This document shows positions 60,440 to 64,000 of a stretch of DNA of 64,000 nucleotides, piece by piece. The stretch is from Euryodendron excelsum (Eukaryota; Streptophyta; Magnoliopsida; Ericales; Pentaphylacaceae): positions 49,440,001 through 49,504,000 of the forward strand of contig CM065380.1 of NCBI GenBank assembly GCA_033060915.1. Reading direction: 5' to 3'. Within the stretch, counting starts at the first letter, position 1. Every line of letters begins with the position of its first letter. The translations under genes were made by a program, and so were the position numbers. A model generated the notes under the pieces. That model was not told the origin of the DNA and ran no database searches. It saw only the letters and a program-made list of their open reading frames with translations.

Positions 60440-61989
60440 GTTAGCATATTTGATCTTTTCATTTGTATTTTAGATTATATGTCAACTTCTCAATAATTGA
60501 AACGTAAATTTTTATTTCAATAATGAAACAGAGAGGAACTAATCCATGTAATTCATTTACTCCTAACCTAATGTTCAAATGACAGACATAACAAACCTTT
60601 TAAAAAAAAACCCTTTGTATTAAAATGCTTTTAGTCATCAAATCCTTTGTGGTCTTGTGTAAAAATCTATGAAATCTCATGTTCCATTTACTTTGGAAGT
60701 TAGATGCAAATAGTTATGTTCCTCTTGTTCCATAGGTGTCACTTCAATTTCTTGAAGTTTAGGTAACTACAATCTAAATTTTGTGGTGGAATTGTACATC
60801 ATATGTATCAAAATCTAACATGAGTGGAAGTTTGGTGAGAAAAGAGGTGATGATTGTAATGCATTGCATGAAAAGGCCAAAGCAAATTGGTTATGGTAGT
60901 GTTGTGCACTTGCATATCTACTTGACATCAAACATGCGTTCTTGTTTTGTTTTGTTTTTTTTTGTTGCTAACTAGGTGTCCGTGTCAGCTTGTTTGCATT
61001 ATGACTAATTTTGGGCCTTTGCAGTTCTTCCGTTCCACACAAATCGAGTAATCACAGAACCAAAGTCAGTAACCTCAAGTTGTTAATAGCACTTAAAAGG
61101 TTTTGAATTTGAGATCTTGGAGGAAATAGACCGTTCGGCCAACCCTTCAAGATTATCGAACATGCAACAACTTTGAAATTACTCTCACCAAGAGACTTCA
61201 CCAGCTAAATTAATTTCAATAACGAATTTCAGTAGAAAAAGTAAATGTGTAGGTTAATATTCCTTATGAAAGTTAATTTTTTCTACTGCGTGAAATATTG
61301 TTGACATGGTTGATATCCTGAGCGATATCTTAAGAATAAAGTGATGTTGTCAATAAATTTATATCACAAAAGTATAAAACTAATTTGATATTAAGTATTT
61401 ACGACTGATCTTCAGTACACTTATTTGGAAAATGATATTCTTCCAAAATTTGTGTACAGAAATCTGCACTAGAATGATGTGGCAATGAGAATTTTATAAA
61501 TAATACGCATCTAGGTGGGCTCTTTGTTTTAAAGTGATAGGCATACAATTTAACCACATCATTCTAGTGATAAATTCTGTATGATTTTTCTAGTTGTATA
61601 GCATTACCCCTCTTCTTTAAGTCTCTAGACAATTAATTAACATGCCATTGAGATATTTTATGAAGTCCTCTTGTTTCTAAGTTTGCCAAAAAGGTCTTTA
61701 GCACCTGGGTCAAGCTTTAAAGTGGTCGGCTTCGAGATACTTTGGAAAACCAAAAAAAAAAAAAAAATTCCAATTCTATTGCATAGGAATGGCACGACTC
61801 CTTTTTTTCATCAGGTGATCTCACCATTTGGCTTGATAGATTCGCATTTGGACTTTTCAATAGATACAACTTAACTCAACTATGCCTTCTCCCAATTACT
61901 TGGGGTGGACTATAGCTAGCATAAAACTTTGTAAGATCCCTTATAAACACGGATATCAACTTGGTGATGAGGATTTCCTTACCTGACCA
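60440..61989. other. Intergenic, nothing firm
   Basis: No gene was recognised. About 61870-61930 contains CAACTATGCCTTCTCCCAAT and ACTTGGGGTGGACTATAG, a phrase common in plant dispersed repeats of unknown class. Confidence 0.35.
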
Positions 61990-62480
61990 GAGGTCCTTGT
62001 TGTGTCGCCTGGTCATTTCTCGATCAGGTCCCCAGGCCATTCGCCCTCGCCCTCGCCCTTCCGAGCCAAATGGACACCCAAAACGGCTCTCCGATCGGGT
62101 CGGCTCCCGACCGCGTCTGTAGGGCCCACTCTTGACACTGGTCTCCCTGGCACGCATCAGGGGCGTGGGTATTGCGTGTACTTGCAACAATCGCCACGCC
62201 CTTGACACCGTTCTGACACACGTCACCATGGAGTGTGAGGTTGGTCATCTCAAGTGCCCTGACACCGTTCTGATCTTCCAACTAGGAGCCGCGACGTGGA
62301 GGGACCACCTACCACTCCCATGCAAACATACAAGGGGAAGACGAAGCCCTTTAGAGAGGTACGCATACAATATCTCTCCCTCCAACGCCGGAATCTCCTT
62401 GAATCTAACTTGAACACTGAAGGGCCGTTGGCTCCCATCACACCGGTGGGTTTTAGCGTAGGAGATCACCGGCCGACTAA
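61990..62480 (+). mobile_element. GC-rich LTR-like block
   Basis: This block is clearly richer in G+C than its surroundings. It contains CAAGGGGAAGACGAAGCCC, TTTAGAGAGGTACGCA and AACTTGAACACTGAAGGGCC followed by CACCGGTGGG. That is the order found in the R-U5 part of plant gypsy LTRs. Short open frames on both strands reflect the base composition and not genes. The ends were not located, and no internal retroelement domain is next to it. Confidence 0.5.
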
Positions 62481-64000
62481 AGGTTAGTTCATCCCGGACT
62501 TAGGGGCAAGCCAACACGAGATAGCTGCATCATCACAACTTATCAATAGATAAATAAATGAATTCGCCATACCTTTACCAGCTACATGATGGATAGTAAA
62601 CCCTAGATCAAAATGTTGACTTAGATTCATGACACATGCCATCATCTTCAATATTTTCAATCCCATTTGAGCAGTTTAAATAAAGAAAAACTACATTTGT
62701 ACAACCAGAGAATATGCAATTGCCAAGTACGATTTTAGGAGGACTGGTGGCAAATAGGATATGTACAAAGCGGACATGCCTCCTACAGTTGGAGGTAAGC
62801 ATTATTGGAAAGTTGATGAAAAATGCAGTCTCATGTGAAGTAAAAGTGGCCAATTTCAATTGTGCACAAAGGCAAATGAACATATAGGCGGAAATGAGTC
62901 ATGTCCATAGCAAAGAGTTTCCTATGGTTTCATCAGTGCAAGTATAGACAGCAAAGGAGAGGAAAATACAGGACAAGGTAAAAACAAAATCTCTACGGAA
63001 CACAGAAACCTTCTAAGGATCCAATTTCAGCCATTTGTAATGTCCAAGAAGTGGCTCATCGTTACTGTATCAAAGTTGTATATGAAAAGAAAGAATATAG
63101 AGAAGAAAGGAAATTTTACATGGGAGACTTTTATTAGAAGATGGACATGAATGCATACATACATATATATATATATATATATAACACAAACACAGAGGAT
63201 GACATAAAAATATGACGATTTCTGTATGACAGACTCCTGAACTAAAAAATACGACGTTTAGCATTCCCAACTACTATAGCTTTTTCTTTCACACACCATA
63301 GTTCAAGTTAAAGTCCAAAAGGTCTGGCGAAGAAATGAAGAACCAAAATCTTAAAAGTATTGTATGTTTTAACACTTCAAACCTTAATCAGTCTGGTTAG
63401 GAAAACAACGAATTTTAAGCATAAATTCCCAAAAGACACAGGTTGATACAAGCACTAACCTATGTCTCAATAGGGGAACGTCGTGAATGCGATTAATTTT
63501 CCAGATCTTTTCCGGATGACACGAATATCGAGGCAAAGTCAAACAGCTGTCATAAAATTGCTTTTGCTAGCATGCAGCCTTAGTATTGCTTAAGTTACTT
63601 GTGTGTGTTCTGTCTCACTCACTTCTTTCTACTGTAGCAAACTTTGAAAGATCATATTTGTCAAGCCAGAACTGCTATCAGAGTCCATAATATATCAATT
63701 CCATATAACTTTTCTTGATCTACCTGTCCGGAGGAGGAGCACTAACCTTCATACCATATCATCATGTCTATGTGGTGTGAGCATTTATTGATGTGATGTC
63801 ATGTCTAGAAAGAGACAACAATTTTTAAAAAATTATAAGCATTATCTTAGCTATATGATGAATTTTTAAATTTAAAAACATGTCACTGGAGTGTTTAAAA
63901 AATGCTACATTTATTTTTTCTTTGTTTAGAGAGCCTGTATGGTATCTAGGGGGAGGGATCTAATGATGAGAGCTTCTAAGGCTATGTTTAAAAACTTGAC
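62481..64000. other. Right edge, no gene recognised
   Basis: A (TA)n tract lies at about 63163-63182. On the minus strand 62575-62660 has an exon-like frame (FDLGFTIHHVAGKG) followed by a GTATGG donor-like site, but I do not recognise the product and there is no partner exon. The rest shows nothing. Confidence 0.35.

Noticed and set aside
61876..62487. Cluster of open frames on both strands of the GC-rich block
   Set aside because: GC-rich DNA has few stop codons; none of the frames shows a known domain, and the block reads as an LTR.

Overview
This is a stretch of plant nuclear genome, most likely from a core eudicot and plausibly a woody one. The genes have many GT-AG introns, some over 1 kb. 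The DNA between genes is AT-rich and dense in decayed transposons: LTR elements, LINEs, tRNA-derived SINEs, hAT, CACTA and MULE-like elements. Two genes encode chloroplast-type proteins. The species cannot be fixed from sequence alone. No bacterial, organellar or viral block and no CRISPR array was seen.

Layout. (1) 622-1335 (+): the last two coding exons of a chloroplast YqeH/BPG2-type GTPase whose start lies outside the window. (2) 2977-13323 (-): a complete five-exon gene for a 188-residue DnaJ-type zinc-finger protein with a twin-arginine lumen signal, recognised as PSA2 (photosystem I assembly 2). (3) 14923-24510 (-): a complete 16-exon gene for a 714-residue MUT9-like/HD16-type kinase related to casein kinase 1. 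(4) About 24.5-47.8 kb: a gene-poor block of mobile DNA. It holds a hAT relic with target-site duplications, a long LTR, a 4.5-kb CACTA element, and an LTR-retrotransposon end with an antisense ORF. (5) 47829-57244 (+): a complete 21-exon chromomethylase gene (CMT3 type, 871 residues). (6) 57.7-64 kb: a LINE remnant, a hAT MITE with a perfect 8-bp target duplication, an LTR-like GC-rich block, and sequence where nothing was recognised.

The four genes are unrelated in pathway. BPG2-like and PSA2 proteins both serve the chloroplast (ribosome/rRNA maturation and photosystem I assembly). The MLK kinase acts in the nucleus on histone H3 and light/flowering regulators. CMT3 methylates CHG cytosines at H3K9-methylated chromatin, the chromatin class expected over the transposons beside it. 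That is a thematic link, not evidence of a gene cluster.

Exon boundaries were set by hand from splice signals, reading-frame continuity and family conservation. All three complete models close in frame: 567, 2145 and 2616 nt including stop. I found no convincing previously undescribed system. The most unusual observations are a hAT relic whose two protein ends are fused by an internal deletion, an antisense coding block beside an LTR, and a (GA)n tract that runs into the PSA2 start codon.
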